Notes: generated by a model not told the origin, from the letters alone. A stretch of DNA of 64,000 nt from Aralia elata (GCA_034770075.1 CM068385.1:74826272-74890271); one strand, 5' to 3'. Positions 24,475-35,182 are shown, counted from the stretch's first letter. Made by a program: numbers and translations.

Positions 24475-25470
24475 CTAATAATGCTTCAGACGTTGACCAT
24501 TCACCTTGAACGTTCTGTTAGAGCTAGGATCCTCCACCTCAATTGCACCATGAGGATACACCCTAGCTATTGTGAAAGGCCCTGACCATTGGGACTTCAA
24601 TTTCCCAGGAAATAACTTCATACGGGAGCTAAAAAGGAGCACTTTCTGCCCCGGTTCAAATTCTCTTACTACAATCTTCTTGTCATGCCACCGCTTTGTC
24701 TTCTCCTTGTACAACTTAGCGTTTTCATACGCTTGGAGATGGAACTCGTCCAACTCATTCAGTTGTAGCAGCCTTTTCTCACTCGTTGCATCCATATCGA
24801 AGTTTAGCTTTCGAATTACCCAATAAGCAATGCGCTCCAACTCGTCTGGGAGATGACATGCCTTTCCATATACAAGCCTATACCGAGACATTCCGATAGG
24901 CGTTTTGTAGGCAGTGCGGTACGCCCACAATCCATCATCTAGCTTTTTGGACCAGTCCTTGCGGTTAGGGTTCACTATCTTTTCCAAGATCCGCTTGACC
25001 TCCCTATTAGACACCTCCGCTTGACCACTAGTTTGCGGGTGGTAAGTGGTGGCAATCTTATAGGAAACCCCATATTTTGCAAGAAGGGCTTCAAAGTACT
25101 TGTTGCAGAAGTGCGTGCCCTCATCACTAATGATGGCCCGAGGTGTGCCAAACAGAGTAAAAATATTCTTTCTCAGAAAGTTCAGCACAACCTTAGCATC
25201 GTTAGTAGGCAGAGCTACAGCTTCCACCCACTTAGAGACATAGTCCACAACGACTAGAATGTATAGGTTATTGTAGGAGGACGGGAATGGGCCCATGAAG
25301 TCTATTCCCCAGACATCAAATAACTCAACCTCAAGGATGCTCTGCAGTGGCATTTCATGCCTCCTTGAAATGGTTCCTACCCTTTGGCAATTATTGCACC
25401 GTGATACATAGGAATGAGCGTCCTTAAATAGGGTTGGCCAGTAAAAACCTGATTGAAGCACTTTTCTGCA
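24475..25470 (-). pseudogene. Integrase of element B
   Basis: A 328-codon open stretch covering most of a Ty3/gypsy integrase, which inserts the cDNA into host chromosomes. Visible in order: the end of the HHCC zinc finger (CNNCQRVGT), the catalytic core with WGIDFMGPFP (first Asp), AIISDEGTHF (second Asp) and SGQAEVSNREVKRIL (Glu), then the C-terminal region with FEPGQKVLLFSSRMKLFPGK and SGPFTI. All three catalytic residues are present. The N-terminal side of the zinc finger lies in another frame, so a frameshift near 25400-25460 separates it from RNase H. No chromodomain is seen, as expected for Athila. Confidence 0.88.
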
Positions 25471-26165
25471 GTTCGTTGCCCCCCAAAGTGCCCTCCATAG
25501 TTAAATGAATGACAACGGTGGAGCACACCCTCAATCTCTCCTTCAGGTAGACACCGTCTCAAAATATAGTCTGCACATAGTTTGAACAAGAACGGCTCAT
25601 CCCAGAGATATTGCCTAACATCATGCAGGAATTTCTTCCTCTGCTGATAGTTCATGTCAGGTGGTAGCACATTACAAGCAACATAATTAGCAAAATCTGC
25701 AAACCATGGTGTTACACTCTTGGCCTCATATAACTGTTCATCCGGGAAGAAATCATCGATATCTGGCTCATTTTCTTTCGAGTTATTTGGATTCTCCAAT
25801 CTCGATAGGTGATCCACAACTTGGTTTTCAGTTCCCTTTTTATCATGAATCTCCAAATCGAATTCTTGGAGGAGAAGGACCCATCTAATCAACCTCAGTT
25901 TTGCATCTTTCTTAGAGATTAAATATTTGATCGTCGAATGGTCAGTATACACAATGACTTTAGTTCCGATGAAATATGGCCGGAACTTATCAAAGGCATA
26001 TACTACTGCCAGAAGCTCTTTCTCAGTAGTTGTGTAATTAAGCTGAGCATCTGTCAAGGTTTTACTGGCATAGTATATAGTGTGAAACACCTTATTTCTC
26101 TGTTGTCCCAACACTGCCCCAATAGCATAGTCGCTGGCATCGCACATGAGTTCAAAAGGCAATGT
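25377..26165 (-). pseudogene. RNase H and linker of element B
   Basis: Continues the reverse transcriptase frame after a stop at 26166-26168. It shows the Ty3/gypsy RNase H features: PFELMCDASDYAIGAVLGQ (first catalytic Asp), TTTEKELLAVVYAFDKFRPY (catalytic Glu) and VIVYTDHSTIKYL (Asp), then ENQVVDHLSRL at the end of the domain. The following segment, with EPDIDDFFPDEQL and HRCHSFNYGGHFGG, is the linker and the first part of the integrase zinc finger (the H residues). The enzyme degrades the RNA of the RNA-DNA hybrid. The catalytic residues are intact, but the frame is lost just downstream. Confidence 0.85.
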
Positions 26166-27390
26166 CTAGTCAGGAACCACTACAATAGGAGCTGAGACGA
26201 GTCTCTTTTTCAATAGATTAAAAGCTTCTAGGCAGGCCCCATCAATCTTGAAAGGCATGTCCTTTTCCAATAGGCTACACAACGGTTTTGTAATTTTAGA
26301 GAAGTCCTTGATGAACCTCCTGTAAAATCCTACGTGCCCCAGAAAACTTCTAACTCCTTTCACTGATGAAGGCGATGGAAGATTATCAATAATATCAATT
26401 TTTTCTCTGTCAACTTCAATCCCACTAGCAGACACTCTATGCCCCAGAATAATCTCTTCTCTTACCATGAAGTGGCATTTCTCCCAATTTAGGACCAGGT
26501 TCGTCTCAACACATCTTTTCAAAACTGCAGTCAAATTTTGTAGACATGCTTTAAAAGAACTCCAAAAAACAGAGAAATCATCCATAAACACCTCAAGCAT
26601 CTGTTCCACCATATCAGAAAAGATAGACACCATGCAATGCTGAAATGTTACAAGAGCGTTACATAACCCGAAGGACATTTTCTGGAAGGCAAAGGTCCCA
26701 TATGGACATGTAAACGTTGTTTTCTCCTGATCATCGGGTGCTATAGCAATTTGATTGTACCCCGAGTATCCATCCAGAAGATAATAGAATTCATGCCCAG
26801 CGAGTCTATCAAGCATTTGGTCAATGAATGGCAGAGGAAAGTGATCCTTGCAAGTGGACTTGTTCAGTTTCCTATAGTCCATAATACCCTCCATCCAGTC
26901 ACAGTCCGTGTTGGGATAAGCTCATTATTCTCGTTAGACACTACTGTCATGCCGCCCTTTTTGGCACTCATTGTATTGGACTAACCCATGGATTGTCAGA
27001 TATGGGATAGATAATGCCCGCATCCAGTAACTTAATAATTTCAGTTCTAATAACCTCCTTCATGATGGGGTTCAACCGCCTCTGATGCTCAATAGAAGGT
27101 TTAGCCCCCTCTTCAAGGAGGATTTTGTGCATGCATAAAGAGGGACTGATGCCCTTTATATCTGAGATAGACAACCCCAAAGTTGTTTTATATGCCTTGA
27201 GGACTGCGAGGAGCTTTTCCTCCTGTGCCTCATCTAGTGATGCAGAAACTATCACTAGTAAGGTAGAAGCATCACCTAGATAGGCATACCGCAAGTGGCT
27301 TAGCAAGGGCTTAAGATCAAGCTCAGGTGGTTCTATAACTGAGGGGTGTGACTGGGACGTGGATGTTTCATGCTCATTCAAAGATTCAAA
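26166..27390 (-). pseudogene. Reverse transcriptase of element B
   Basis: Ty3/gypsy reverse transcriptase in pieces. The N-terminal part (27381-26968) ends at WVSPIQ followed by a stop. Around 26960 and 26883 two single-base losses relative to the expected frame interrupt the segment before MDYRKLNKSTCKDHFPLPFIDQ. The main part (to 26166) has LLDGYSGYNQI (first Asp motif), TFACPYGTFAF-like TFTCPYGTFAF, and the catalytic FMDDFSVF, the Athila form of YxDD. It ends at APIVVVPD and a stop. The protein copies element RNA into DNA inside virus-like particles, and this copy could not make it. Confidence 0.87.
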
Positions 27391-28200
27391 TTATCGCTTG
27401 AACATATTTGATCTTGGGGCTGCTTCCAACCACTGAACATGTTCGAGATGAGAGGGATCCTCTATATTACATGCTCCAATCAAAGTGGCCTCAAGCGAGT
27501 CAGGAAAGAAATTTTCATAGAATACTTCTCGCACAGCTTCCTCAATCACATCGACTCGGAAGCAATCATCAGAGACACTTGGACACTTCATAGACTTAAA
27601 GACATTGAACGTTACTTCCTGGTCTTGTACTCTCATTGTGAGTTCCCCCTTCTATACATCTACCAATGTCCTGCCTGTTGCTAGGAATGGTCTGCCCAAG
27701 ATGATAGGGACCTCCCTATCCTCCTCGCAATCAAGAACAATAAAATCAGCAGGAAAGATGAACTTGTCCACCTTCACGAGCACATCTTCCACTATTCCCT
27801 TTGGATAAGTAATGGATCTATCGGTCAGCTGCAGAGTCATACTGGTAGGCTTTACCTTATTCAGCCCCAACTTCTTGTAGATAGAAAGGGGCATCAAATT
27901 GATGCTAGCTCCTAAGTCACATAGGGCTTTTCCAATAAACTGATCCCTAATAGTGCATGGTATAGTGAAACTCCTAGGGTCTTTCAACTTGGCTAGAAGC
28001 TTGCTCTGAAGGATTGCACTACATTCCTCAGTAAGTGTCACTGTCTCATAGTCCCCCATTTTCCTCTTCTTGGACAAGATGTCCTTCATGAATTTCACAT
28101 AGCTGGGCATTTGCTCCAGCACCTCCGCAAACGGGATGTTGATGTGAAGTCTATTGAAAATTTCTAAGAACTTGGAGAACTGTTTCTCAAGCTTCTGTTT
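27391..28200 (-). pseudogene. Protease region of element B
   Basis: In frame with gag, between stops at 28201-28203 and 27391-27393, with another stop at 27652-27654. KLKDPRSFTIPCTI precedes the retropepsin-like core GKALCDLGASINLMPLS, whose DLGAS occupies the place of the catalytic D-T/S-G, and VPIILGRPFLATG is the second conserved block. The family processes the Gag-Pol precursor. The stretch after the 27652 stop (MRVQDQEVTFNVF...) is the usual protease to reverse transcriptase linker. The middle residue is Leu rather than Thr or Ser; I believe Athila copies often have this and would not call it damage. Confidence 0.82.
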
Positions 28201-29784
28201 CTAAAGTCGTTGGGGAAATGGTAGCTGTTGGACTACAGGACTTGGCTTGCTAACAGTTGGGGCTAGTATTGTGGATTTCTCCTGTACATTCTCTTCTCCC
28301 CCAGACTTGTCATAATTTAGTTCCACGTTGCTTTCCTTCTCAACAACTTCCTGATGCACTATTAAGGTTTCTCCTCCAGTTTCATTCAATATTGTGCCAC
28401 TCCGAAGGGTGACTGCTTTGCATTGCTCCTTGCCCTCCCGTTTCGGGTTGACATCCGTGTCACTTGGCAAGGTGCCCAAAGGACGGCTATTCAAAGCATT
28501 TACTAACTGTCCCAATTGGACTTCTAGATTCCGGATCGCTGCCTCTTGATTGAGGCTCCTTGTTTCATTCTGAGCAATATATCTCGAGAGGAGATCTTTC
28601 ACACTAGGTTTCCTGTCCTGTGGAGGTGGCAGTGGGTAAGATCCTTGAGGATGCTGTTGATTCTGAGATTGAAACCCAGGAGGATGTGAATATGGTGGCC
28701 TGGTGGTAGAGGGTTAGGCATGGTTGTTGTTATTGTTACTCCATGAGAGATTTGGGTGATTTCTCAGTCCAAGTTGGTAGTGTGTGGGGAGATTGGAATT
28801 CTGTTGTCGCCTGTAGTTAGAGACATACTGAACTGATTCCGAGCTAATGGGACACTGTTCAATCGGGTGACTTCTCGCACACAATTCACATGGCACAATG
28901 ACACTCTGCACCGGCTGCTTCCCCATAGCATAAATTTGCTTAGCAAGGCTATCAACATGTGCAGATAATGCAGTTACTGTGTCTACCTCATATATACCGA
29001 GCACTTTACTTAGCATTTTCCTCTCCGTCGGCCATTGATAATTATTTGCTGCCATAGTTTCCAATAGCTCATAAGTTTCGTCATACATCCTTCCCATAAA
29101 TGCTCCTCTAGATGCAGCATCAATACTTGATTTGGTATACCCTGATACCCCGTTGTAGAAAGTCTCCACTAATAGCCAATTCGGTAGGCTGTGGTAAGGA
29201 CACTTTCTTAACAGATCCTTGTATCTTTCCCATGCTTCATGAAGAGTCTTAGCATCTAATTGTGAGAAATACATGATGTTATTTCTGAGCTTGGCAGTTT
29301 TTGCTGGCGGGAAGAACTTTGCCACGAATTTTTGGGCCAAATCAGCCCATGTGGTAATTGAGCCCGAGGGAAGCGAGTGCAACTAACTCTTAGCCTTATC
29401 CCGTAGGGTAAAAGGAAACAGTCTGAGCCTGATTGCGTCTTCGGTCACTCTGTTGTATCTGAAGGTGTCACAGATCTCCACAAAGTTGACTACATGATCA
29501 TTAGGGTTATCATTCGGCATCTCCCCAAACTGTAAATTGTTTTGGATCATTTGAATCGTGCTTGGCTTAATTTCAAAGCTATTTGCTTCAATAGCGGGCC
29601 TTTGTATACTGGCATGTAAATCTGTGACACGCGGCATTGCATACTCCCGTAGAGATTTCTGAATTTCCTCGGCCCTTATAGCTGGAGTAGGTATTTCCCT
29701 AGCTCTCTCTCTTCTCAGTCGTCTGAAAGTTCTGTCCACCTCAGGGTCAAGAGGTAATAAATCCTGATTCCTGCGAGGTGGCAT
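28201..29784 (-). pseudogene. Gag of element B
   Basis: Starts at an ATG (MPPRRNQDLLPLDPE) about 100 bp from the primer site. The Retrotrans_gag region spans roughly residues 70-210, with FRYNRVTEDAIRLRLFPFTL, then LAQKFVAKFFPPAKTAKLR and LHEAWERYKDLLRKCP. A cysteine/histidine cluster CELCARSHPIEQC replaces a standard CCHC knuckle, and an Asn-rich and Pro/Gln-rich linker follows. One stop (29383-29385) sits where TGG (Trp) is expected before LHSLPSGS, a G-to-A change. Another lies at 28714-28716. The protein would form the virus-like particle shell and bind genomic RNA. The frame otherwise runs straight into protease. Confidence 0.87.
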
Positions 29785-29885
29785 ACACAGTCTAAAGTAC
29801 CTGAGAGGAAGATTAAACAGATAAATCAGTTTAAATTAAGATCGTTTTGAATTAGTATTAATATTGAAAGACAAATAATACTAAG

Positions 29886-29903
29886 TCCCCGACAACGGCG
29901 CCA
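29886..29903 (-). promoter_or_regulatory. tRNA-Asp primer binding site of B
   Basis: TGGCGCCGTTGTCGGGGA on the minus strand, with one change from the tRNA-Asp complement and six bases after the 5' LTR end. It fixes minus orientation. Confidence 0.92.
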
Positions 29904-29909
29904 AAAACT

Positions 29910-31179
29910 TGTTGGTCGATTTCACGATTAATAAAACACGCGCAAGTATACGCGGTCTAACAAGTAATATAGATAAAGTAAAGTGTCAAACCCATGAGGA
30001 CAAAGTACTAAATATTCGCTCAAGTATTAAAATGTGTCTCTACGATCTTATCTAAACAATTGAATAAGAGTTGTGTGCTTTAAACTATAAGGTAAATGTA
30101 GTGAAATAAGGAAGCGAGTTGTAACAAAGATGACAAGCTAGGATTACAACTCCCCTAATGCCTCACCTAAGATTCCTAACTCTCCATTTAACTAACACAT
30201 CACAAGAATGGTCAACCGAGAACACAAGGTACACATAAGCCTCTTCCGATGGTCAAATGCATACCCCTTAGCTAGATAAATCACAATATTTCTATGGTGA
30301 AAATAACTAGACTAAGGGTCATTAATATTAATCTCAATGGTTACACAAGGTAAATAGACATATTCCTATACTATCATGCAATTTATGCACTCATTCCCTT
30401 GGGCAATGGTCATAACAAGTGTTGTTGTACTTAAGGAAAGGTATAACTTCAATTTTCCAATATCAATTAATACCTAAATCAATTCCTATCTCAAGAAATT
30501 GATACATAAGCATGAAATATAACAATCCATTCAGAACATGATTCATTATATAAATATGAGAGAAATTCATATTAAGCTAATCATTAGGTTACATTGCAAT
30601 CCTAGAAATGTAATTAGTTCATAACTATAAAACTAATTAATACAGTTATACTGTTCAACATGATCAAAATTACACAAATGAATGAAAGATTTGAAATAAG
30701 AAAACTCATTTTCGAAAGTGCTCTTGATTCAACTCCTCTCTCCTTTGTGTGGCTGCCTCCTTCTTTCTCTATGTCAAGATATCCCCTTAGATGTGATGCA
30801 GCTAGGTCATTTAAGGCAGGGTCGGTGCCTGGGCACCGGAGCTCGCGCTGCGGCGTAGGCTCCGTGTCTTGGCCAAAAAAGGGGGTCGCTGCAGCGCCAG
30901 TCCATGAAGGAATGGTCACGCTGCAGCGCGAGGGGCATGTGAGCTGGCGCTGCGGTGTGGGCTTTGTGCCTTGCGTGGCGTTGCGGCGTGGGCTCCGTGC
31001 CTTTGGCCAGCTAGGGGTCCTTTTGTCCCTTTTAGCCGAAAATGACCAAATCTCCCACCTGAAAAGCATTTAAGCAGAAGATAACATAAACATCATAATA
31101 AAGTATAAGAAGGTATGACAATCAAGCAATTTCTCAAGTCATAAGGAGTCCGATTCGCAGGTATAAATCCCGCTCATCA
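29910..31179 (-). repeat. B 5' LTR (complete)
   Basis: 1,270 bp, TGATGAG...CCAACA on the minus strand. It is the intact reference for the disrupted 3' LTR. A GC-rich block at about 30839-30990 repeats CGCTGCGGCGT, CGCTGCAGCGC and relatives. The 137- and 151-codon open frames over this block, on both strands, follow the repeat and are not genes. Confidence 0.9.
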
Positions 31180-31184
31180 AGTTC

Positions 31185-32420
31185 CATCACCATGCAGAAA
31201 ACAGAATCACGTGCTATTATGATCAGGTCTAAACCTATAATCCATCTCTCGAGTTCATATAGATTACCACGGTAATTGTTGATCAGGCAATTAAGAAATT
31301 ATGCACAAATCATAATAGACAATCCGATAATCTTAAAAAGCTACGCAATAAGTTCCATTGTAATCTTAAAAAGAAATTAGTTCATAATTGAATTAAAATC
31401 CATAATCCACAATTGATAAAGCATTCAAGAATATAAAATAAGAGGTAGAGAAGAGAATAAAATCTGTAGACGCAATCCTTGAGTCTCTCCTTTAGCTCCT
31501 TAATTGAATCATTTGTGCTCTTGCAATTGCTTCAAGCCTCCCTCTCTTTCTCCCAAACTAGGGTTAGCAAAAAGTAGCAATATCTTCCCCTCAAAACTAG
31601 GGTTAGCAAAAAGTAGCAAGATCTCTCTTATTCTATGTCTCACATCATGTTTTTATGGGTTCTAGTTAAAGTCCTAAACCAATTAGAAGTTACAATCTTT
31701 GTTCTATTCAATTTGGGTCAAAAATAAGCTTTTCAATAACCCGACCCAGCGCGGCCGTGCCCATATTTGGCCTAGAGAGCAGCGTGGCCGCGCCCAAAAG
31801 CCAGAAATCATGTTTTTCACTCTGCAGACCAGTGCGACCGCGCCCAAAATACACTAGGAACCGGCGCTACCGCGCCAGACTATTTTTTGCTTCAGCATCT
31901 GTTGGTAAAATGGTCATAACTTTTGATCCGAGAGGAGTTACAGGGCCTGCCACCTATTAAATTGAAGCTTTCGATGAGATCTATAACTTTTATTCTTTGA
32001 GAATTGATAGATTCGGATTGGATCAAAGTCGAAATTGGGCTTAAAGTGGCTGCTATGCAAATGGCAACTCCAAACTTTGAGGTTCAGCGTCCGTTAGTAA
32101 AACGGTCATTACTTTCTCATTCGAACTCCGATTGTGACGATTCAAGATGTTTCAAAAAGCTAAGGAGTAGCTCTACAATAAAATCCATGTTCCAAACCAA
32201 GAACATGCATCCAACCTAGTGTTAAAAGCCCTTCAATCTTTCCTTCTTGCATTTGCTTGCTTATTGTACTCCAAAAGATGTTCGGATTGTGTTTCCTTAT
32301 TTCTTCCTACAAAATAACATAAAAACACTATAAATACCTAATACTAACTCAAAATACTTAAGAACTCACAAATTATCAAGCCCAACGTACTCAGTTCGTA
32401 GGTATAAAACTCACTCATCA
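31185..32420 (-). repeat. A 5' LTR, distal part
   Basis: Resumes after B. It matches the left A LTR from about 31486 onward. The first 300 bp are absent from the left copy but present in the related C LTR near 50340-50650. It holds GC-rich palindromes at about 31746-31880 and ends CTCATCA before GGGCT. Confidence 0.87.
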
Positions 32421-32425
32421 GGGCT

Positions 32426-33120
32426 ACAATTTTTTATTATTCTAGCCATGTGGGAAATCTTGAGATGGGATATGGCCTAATGATGGCTTAGGATAGGCTT
32501 TTCACCTACTCTTGAGTGACCATTAGATAAAGCAACCTTATGGCGGTTATTTCTATTGTCTAGCCATGTGATGGAAGTGATGGCTAGGTGGTAGTAATGA
32601 TGAGTGAGAGTATGACCAAAATGCAGCATTAGATAACCTTTTTACCTAATCTTAGATGGCCATTGGATAAAGCAACCTTATGGCGGTTATTTCTATTATT
32701 TAGCCATGTGATGGAAGTGATGGGCTAGGTGGTAGTAATGATGAGTGAAAGTATGACCTAAATGTAGAATTAGGTAACCTTTTTACCTAATCTAAAACGA
32801 CCATTGGATAAAGCAATCTTATGGCGGTTATTTCTATTATCTAGCCATGTGATGGAAGTGATGGGCTAGGAGGTAGTAATGATTAGTGAGAGTATGACCT
32901 AAATGTAACATTAGGTAACCTTTTTACCTAATCTTAGATGACCATTGGATAAAGCAATCTTATGACGGTTATTTCTATTGTTTAGCCATGTGATAGAAGT
33001 GATGGGCTAGGTGGTAGTAATGATGAGTGAGGGTATGGCCTAAATGTAGCATTAGGTAAGCTTTTTACCTAATCTTAGACGACCATTGGATAAAGCAATC
33101 TTATGGTGGTTAAATACGTG
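32426..33120. repeat. Four tandem 141-bp units in the D LTR
   Basis: TAGCCATGTGATGGAAGTGA recurs at 32561, 32701, 32842 and 32983, at 140-141 bp spacing. The 3' LTR has the same units at 44170, 44311, 44452 and 44593. They lie upstream of the TATA box, where enhancer-type repeats are common in LTRs. Confidence 0.88.
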
Positions 33121-33162
33121 TATTGTACATGTATATGGATATTATACGTATGGGAATTCTCC

Positions 33163-33172
33163 TATAAATAGG
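33163..33172 (+). promoter_or_regulatory. TATA box of the D LTR
   Basis: TATAAATAGG, identical in the 3' LTR at 44773-44782 and placed between the 141-bp repeats and the candidate first exon. Transcription would start roughly 30 bp downstream. Confidence 0.65.
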
Positions 33173-33366
33173 AGTTCCCAATTCATTGAGCAAAATGGCT
33201 TGAAATTGGCTAAACTTGCTAGCTAGAGAGAAAATAGAGAGAGGGAGAGGGTGTGTGGTGTGTCATGAAAGAAGAAGAAGGATTAACAAGGGTTTCTTAT
33301 CCTCTTTTCTAAACAAGTACAAGATAAATCGGTGAACGTGTATTGTATGGTTAATCTACGCACGAG

Positions 33367-34312
33367 GCAAGTTCCTAACCTTAAACTTCTTGCATATTGC
33401 AAGTTTCCTAACCCTCTCCTTACATTGATCAAGTTCTTATTATTTCTATGCAAGTTCTCTATCCTTGTTAAAAAATTTATTGTACAAGCTTTTTAAAATC
33501 TAAACTTTATCCATTATGCAAGTTCTTAAGCTCTTAACTTCTTACTTAAGAGTATATTGAGCTTCAAACTTATTGTGCGAATTCCTAAATTTAAACTTAT
33601 CCTATTTCAAGTTCGTTTTATGGTAAAAAGGGTATTAAACCTAAATTGTGTTAATTCGTAAGTAGGGATAATTAGTGTACATTATTCCTTATCATATTGA
33701 TTATTATTAATCGCACTTATGTGCACATCGTATGTACTATTTAAACGATATGTCTATGTCAATTACTTCGGCTAGACATTTCATGCATTTGTATCAAATA
33801 TAGAATGTTTAAAGCATATGTCTATGCTAGTCGATTCAGCTAGACATTTCAGGTAAATTTGAATATTGTTTAATGTTTCTCCAAACCATATTGTCGTGGT
33901 AAGGAATCTAAATGTTGATTTGAATAACCCTCATAGTAGGGGAAAAGTTTTAAGTATTGTGGGTATGATATACTCGAAATGTTGTAAACGTATTAAATGT
34001 AAGTGGTTATGTTGTGCACAATATATTCGTACGATAGGTTGATCACCTAAAGTATCCATCATTATTTTGTAAACGAAAAATTTGCAGTCTTTTGGACTTT
34101 TGGTATTAACAATGTTTGTTAATTCTATATACGCAGTTCATGGCCTTATGGCATTTCAGCAAACTCTCAATTTATCATGCCTCTGTATTTTTGTCATTCA
34201 TAAACGTTCTCTCGACTAACTCTTCCTCATTCATGATATACCTTTTCTTGTATGCTTAAACTTGCTGAGCGAAGTAGTTGCTTACCCTTGCTATATCATG
34301 GACATTTTTCAG
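33367..34312 (+). other. Candidate GC-AG intron in the D 5' LTR
   Basis: The donor GAG|GCAAGT at 33367 is the consensus form of GC introns. The acceptor TTTTTCAG ends at 34312. The equivalent donor in L is canonical GAG|GTAAGT, and F and M have CAG|GCAAGT. The bases before the donor (ACGCACGAG / ACGCACCAG) are also shared. The compound hairpin 34232-34300 lies just before the acceptor. RNA data would be needed to prove splicing. Confidence 0.4.
34232..34300 (+). other. Compound hairpin in the D 5' LTR
   Basis: The outer stem CATGATATA (34232-34240) pairs with TATATCATG (34292-34300). The inner stem TGAGCGA (34266-34272), loop AGTAG, pairs with TTGCTTA (34278-34284) through two G-U pairs. Both changes from the F and L form keep RNA pairing. 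The 3' LTR of D has lost it. Confidence 0.65.
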
Positions 34313-34365
34313 ATAAGCCCGAGAGTTCTACTCATGGTAAAGGAAAAGGAAAGGTCGAGGAGTAG
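34313..34365 (+). other. Candidate terminal exon in the D 5' LTR
   Basis: 53 nt after the acceptor, ending TAG at 34363-34365. With the preceding exon's G it gives 17 codons with KPESS and GKGKGK. The same length and frame occur in F and L. In D the frame upstream of the donor has a stop (TGA) about 40 bases away and no ATG, so a coding first exon is not evident. Confidence 0.4.
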
Positions 34366-34607
34366 GGCGTTTAGAAGCATTGGTCCTTATTTACCTTGTT
34401 TTGTAATCATATAACTTTTGAACTCTGGAAATGCATGTATTAGATTTGAATGTTAGTAAATCTTGGGGATAGATAGCACGTTTTGTAATGAATCTATCTA
34501 GCTTTCTGCTAGTTATTAAAATTTTAGATTATAAATGTTGTTTAAGTGTTGGAACATGAGCACCGAATCTGAGGTTTGAGGAACCTAAATTTGGGAGCGT
34601 CACGGGT

Positions 34608-34619
34608 TGGTATCAAAGC
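34608..34619 (+). promoter_or_regulatory. Primer binding site of D
   Basis: TGGTATCAAAGC, three bases after the 5' LTR, matches the initiator-Met tRNA complement with one change. It sets D in plus orientation. Confidence 0.85.
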
Positions 34620-34810
34620 TGTAGGTTATAACTCTTAGGTGGGGGAAAGAACTTTAGGATTATGACCTTAGGGGAGATAAAAAAAACTCACATAGAGTTT
34701 AGGGGATGGATTATGGAAATCCATCATAAGGAAGAATTTTATGTGTTATGTACTATATGTGTTTCCGTTGATATTTTAATTGAGTTGTGTTTGGTGGTGA
34801 TGATTTGTAG

Positions 34811-35182
34811 ATGGCTAGCGAGGATGAACTTATTGACGTTCCTGTAGATTAGGAAAATGCGTTAGTAGCACCAGTGGATGAAATGGAGGAGGTAGCTTCT
34901 AATAAGGTTGCTCTGTCTGAAGAAGAGTCTGATAATGACATGGCCGAAGTGACTGGCTTTGTCATGCTAAGTAGAGGAGGTTTGGTGACCAGGCTCAAAA
35001 AGTTGAAAAGGAAAATACAAAAGATGAAGAGTGAGGTAAGGGCGCTTCAGTTTAAGATTCGGCTTAAGCAGGAAGGATGGGAAGAAGAAATTAGGAAGAG
35101 GATAATAGCTAGCAATCAAGTGGAAGTTTTGGAGATAGAGGTGAGGAAAAAGAAGGAGCAGTTGGATCGTTTGAGGGGATAA
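34811..35182 (+). pseudogene. Coiled-coil frame of element D
   Basis: A 123-codon frame from ATG at 34811 with one internal stop (TAG at 34850-34852). The first 50 residues are acidic (DELIDVPVD, EEESDNDMAE). The rest is strongly charged with heptad spacing, from LVTRLKKLKRKIQKMKSEV to EVLEIEVRKKKEQLDRL, indicating a coiled coil of about 70 residues. I do not recognise a family. By position, first after the primer site and upstream of a zinc-knuckle frame, it may be the N-terminal assembly part of a shortened Gag, or a captured sequence. It ends well before the zinc-knuckle region. Confidence 0.55.

Larger units (their letters stand above)
17719..31179 (-). mobile_element. Athila-like Ty3/gypsy element B
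   Basis: On the minus strand it runs TGATGAG...CCAACA, with AGTTC on both sides (17714-17718, 31180-31184). Order of parts: 5' LTR 29910-31179, tRNA-Asp primer site, gag, protease, reverse transcriptase, RNase H, integrase, an extra frame downstream of integrase, polypurine tract, 3' LTR. The FMDD form of the polymerase motif, the tRNA-Asp primer and the extra frame all point to the Athila lineage. All coding regions are broken. Confidence 0.9.
9534..32420 (-). mobile_element. Degenerate Athila/Tat-like Ty3/gypsy element A with nested L and B
   Basis: The ends read TGTTTGTCG on the left and CTCATCA on the right, which on the minus strand is TGATGAG...GACAAACA. GGGCT is duplicated at 9529-9533 and 32421-32425. 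The primer site at 17166-17183 complements tRNA-Asp, as in Athila-type elements, and a purine tract abuts the left LTR. Its own internal sequence is only about 2.6 kb once L is removed. It keeps gag and the start of protease but no polymerase, so it was non-autonomous. Confidence 0.88.
32426..34604 (+). repeat. D 5' LTR, right part
   Basis: Continues the D LTR after A. It contains four 141-bp repeats, a TATA box, the candidate donor, intron with hairpin, acceptor and short exon, and ends GGGAGCGTCACG, where the final A of the usual CA has become G. Confidence 0.88.

Noticed and set aside
30614..31073. Overlapping 137- and 151-codon frames on both strands of the B LTR
   Set aside because: They cover the GC-rich repeat block, are antisense to each other, and are destroyed in the other B LTR.
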